A stretch of 5,779 bases of DNA from Betaproteobacteria bacterium (GTDB lineage: Bacteria; Pseudomonadota; Gammaproteobacteria; Burkholderiales; SG8-41): positions 1 through 5,779 of the forward strand of contig JANXSE010000356.1 in the NCBI GenBank assembly GCA_025356695.1, read 5' to 3'. The notes beneath the pieces were generated by a model that was not told where the DNA came from, did no database searches, and saw only the letters and a list, made by a program, of their open reading frames with translations. The translations under genes were made by a program, and so were the position numbers. Position 1 is the first letter of the stretch. Every line of letters begins with the position of its first letter. Positions 4,876 to 5,779 of this stretch are shown in pieces.

Positions 4876-5779
4876 CTACGTCGCCTGCAAATCCACCGCC
4901 CGCGCCTGCAACGTCTTGTCGGCCTTCAGTTTCTCTTTCGCCACCTTGTGCGTCGGCGTGTGCGGCAGTTGCTCGACGAACAGCACAAAACGCGGCACCT
5001 TCATCGCCGCCAGCCGTTTCGCGCACCAGGCACCGATTTCCTCGGCCGAGGTTTTTTCACCCGGTTTAAGAATAATCGCCACCAGAATTTCGTCTTCCCC
5101 GAGTTCCGACGGCACGGCAACCGCTGCCACCTCAAACACCGCTGGATGCGATTGCACGATGCGGTCGATCTCGGCACCGGCGATGTTTTCACCGCGCCGG
5201 CGGATGATGTCTTTTTTGCGCGAGATGAAGGTGTAATAGCCGTCGGCGTCGCGGCGCACCAGGTCGCCGGTCATGAACCAGCCGTCCTTGAACGACGCCG
5301 TCGTTTGTTCGGGATCGCGGAAGTAACCCTGCATCACGATCGGATGTTTGACCCAGAATTCACCGACCACATCCGCGCCGACTTCGTTGCCGTCGTCATC
5401 GACGATTTTGCACTGCGCCCACGGCCGCGCCGGATCGGGATGCCGCCCGGGCGGCCCCATCGTGCCCTGCTTGTTCGGGCCTTCAAAGGGATTGCAGCAA
5501 ACGCCCGGGATTTCGGTCATGCCGAAACCGCCGAGGAGATGCGGGATATGAAATTCCTTGCTGAACACGTCGACAATATCGGCGCGCGCACCATAGAGCT
5601 TGGTTACCTTGTGCTCACTGCGGAATTCGCTGCGCGGACGTCTTGCGAGGATGCGGCCGATCGCCTCGATGATATTGATCTGCGTGATCCTGTATTCGAC
5701 CGCGGCATTCCAGAAATCCGACGCGGAAAAACGCTGCATCAATACCAGTGTCGCCCCGGCCGCTAATGCCCCCGCCAAC
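4876..5779 (-). CDS. Acyl-CoA ligase/synthetase (AMP-forming), N-terminal part beyond window edge
   Basis: The C-terminal 301 residues of an ANL-superfamily enzyme that activates a carboxylic acid with ATP and CoA in the cytoplasm. In the numbering of the visible part, GFGMTEI (84-90) is the substrate/AMP-binding motif, GEFWVKHP (139-146) and FMTGDLVRRDADGY (168-181) hold the ribose-binding Asp, and RKKDIIRRRGENIAGAEID (187-205) is the hinge plus C-terminal domain start. The catalytic lysine is likely K278 in PTHKVAK (275-281). The overall pattern resembles crotonobetaine/carnitine-CoA ligase-like (CaiC-type) and other short- or aromatic-acid ligases; the acid is not identifiable because most of the pocket-forming N-domain is missing. 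The reading frame is open to the right edge, so the real start lies outside. It is convergent with the NHL gene. The stop is TAG at 4876-4878. Confidence 0.93.
   Translation of the reverse strand, partial: LAGALAAGATLVLMQRFSASDFWNAAVEYRITQINIIEAIGRILARRPRSEFRSEHKVTKLYGARADIVDVFSKEFHIPHLLGGFGMTEIPGVCCNPFEGPNKQGTMGPPGRHPDPARPWAQCKIVDDDGNEVGADVVGEFWVKHPIVMQGYFRDPEQTTASFKDGWFMTGDLVRRDADGYYTFISRKKDIIRRRGENIAGAEIDRIVQSHPAVFEVAAVAVPSELGEDEILVAIILKPGEKTSAEEIGAWCAKRLAAMKVPRFVLFVEQLPHTPTHKVAKEKLKADKTLQARAVDLQAT

Noticed and set aside
4807..5766. Plus-strand open frame of 319 codons opposite the acyl-CoA ligase
   Set aside because: The minus-strand frame holds all ANL motifs; the opposite frame has none and starts within the REP pair.

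Overview
The window is GC-rich, densely coding DNA from a Gram-negative bacterium. Four of the seven products carry a type I or lipoprotein signal sequence, one is a multi-pass membrane protein, and a c-type cytochrome works with a periplasmic PQQ-type dehydrogenase. The style suggests an environmental beta- or gammaproteobacterium, but no marker gene is present, so the taxonomy is an inference only.

Layout. (1) Positions 1-1729, minus strand: a two-gene operon encoding an exported PQQ-dependent sorbosone/glucose-dehydrogenase-like beta-propeller, then a diheme cytochrome c that overlaps its stop codon by one base and runs off the left edge. (2) Positions 1730-1913: a divergent promoter region with a good sigma70-like promoter facing right. 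(3) Positions 1914-4717, plus strand: four closely spaced genes. They encode a small secreted DUF6152-type protein, a four-helix membrane protein of the DUF6644 type, a secreted protein of a widespread uncharacterised family, and an NHL-repeat beta-propeller lipoprotein. (4) Positions 4718-4875: a convergent intergenic region with stem-loops, a T-run terminator and two REP-like palindromes in inverted orientation. (5) Positions 4876-5779, minus strand: the C-terminal part of an acyl-CoA ligase/synthetase, cut by the right edge.

How the genes may work together. The left operon has a clear logic: periplasmic oxidation of a substrate by a quinoprotein, with electrons passed to a co-translated cytochrome c. 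The divergent four-gene operon is exported or membrane-bound throughout but has no assigned function. Its conserved histidines (a predicted mature N-terminus starting His-His, intramembrane histidines, and three HxxH motifs in the propeller) make a metal- or heme-dependent periplasmic module plausible. The acyl-CoA ligase, transcribed towards this operon, hints at catabolism of an organic acid, but its link to the other genes is unproven.

The best candidate for something undescribed is the four-gene exported operon (1914-4717) together with its divergent quinoprotein/cytochrome partner. The inverted REP-like pair at 4783-4869 is the clearest non-coding structure.
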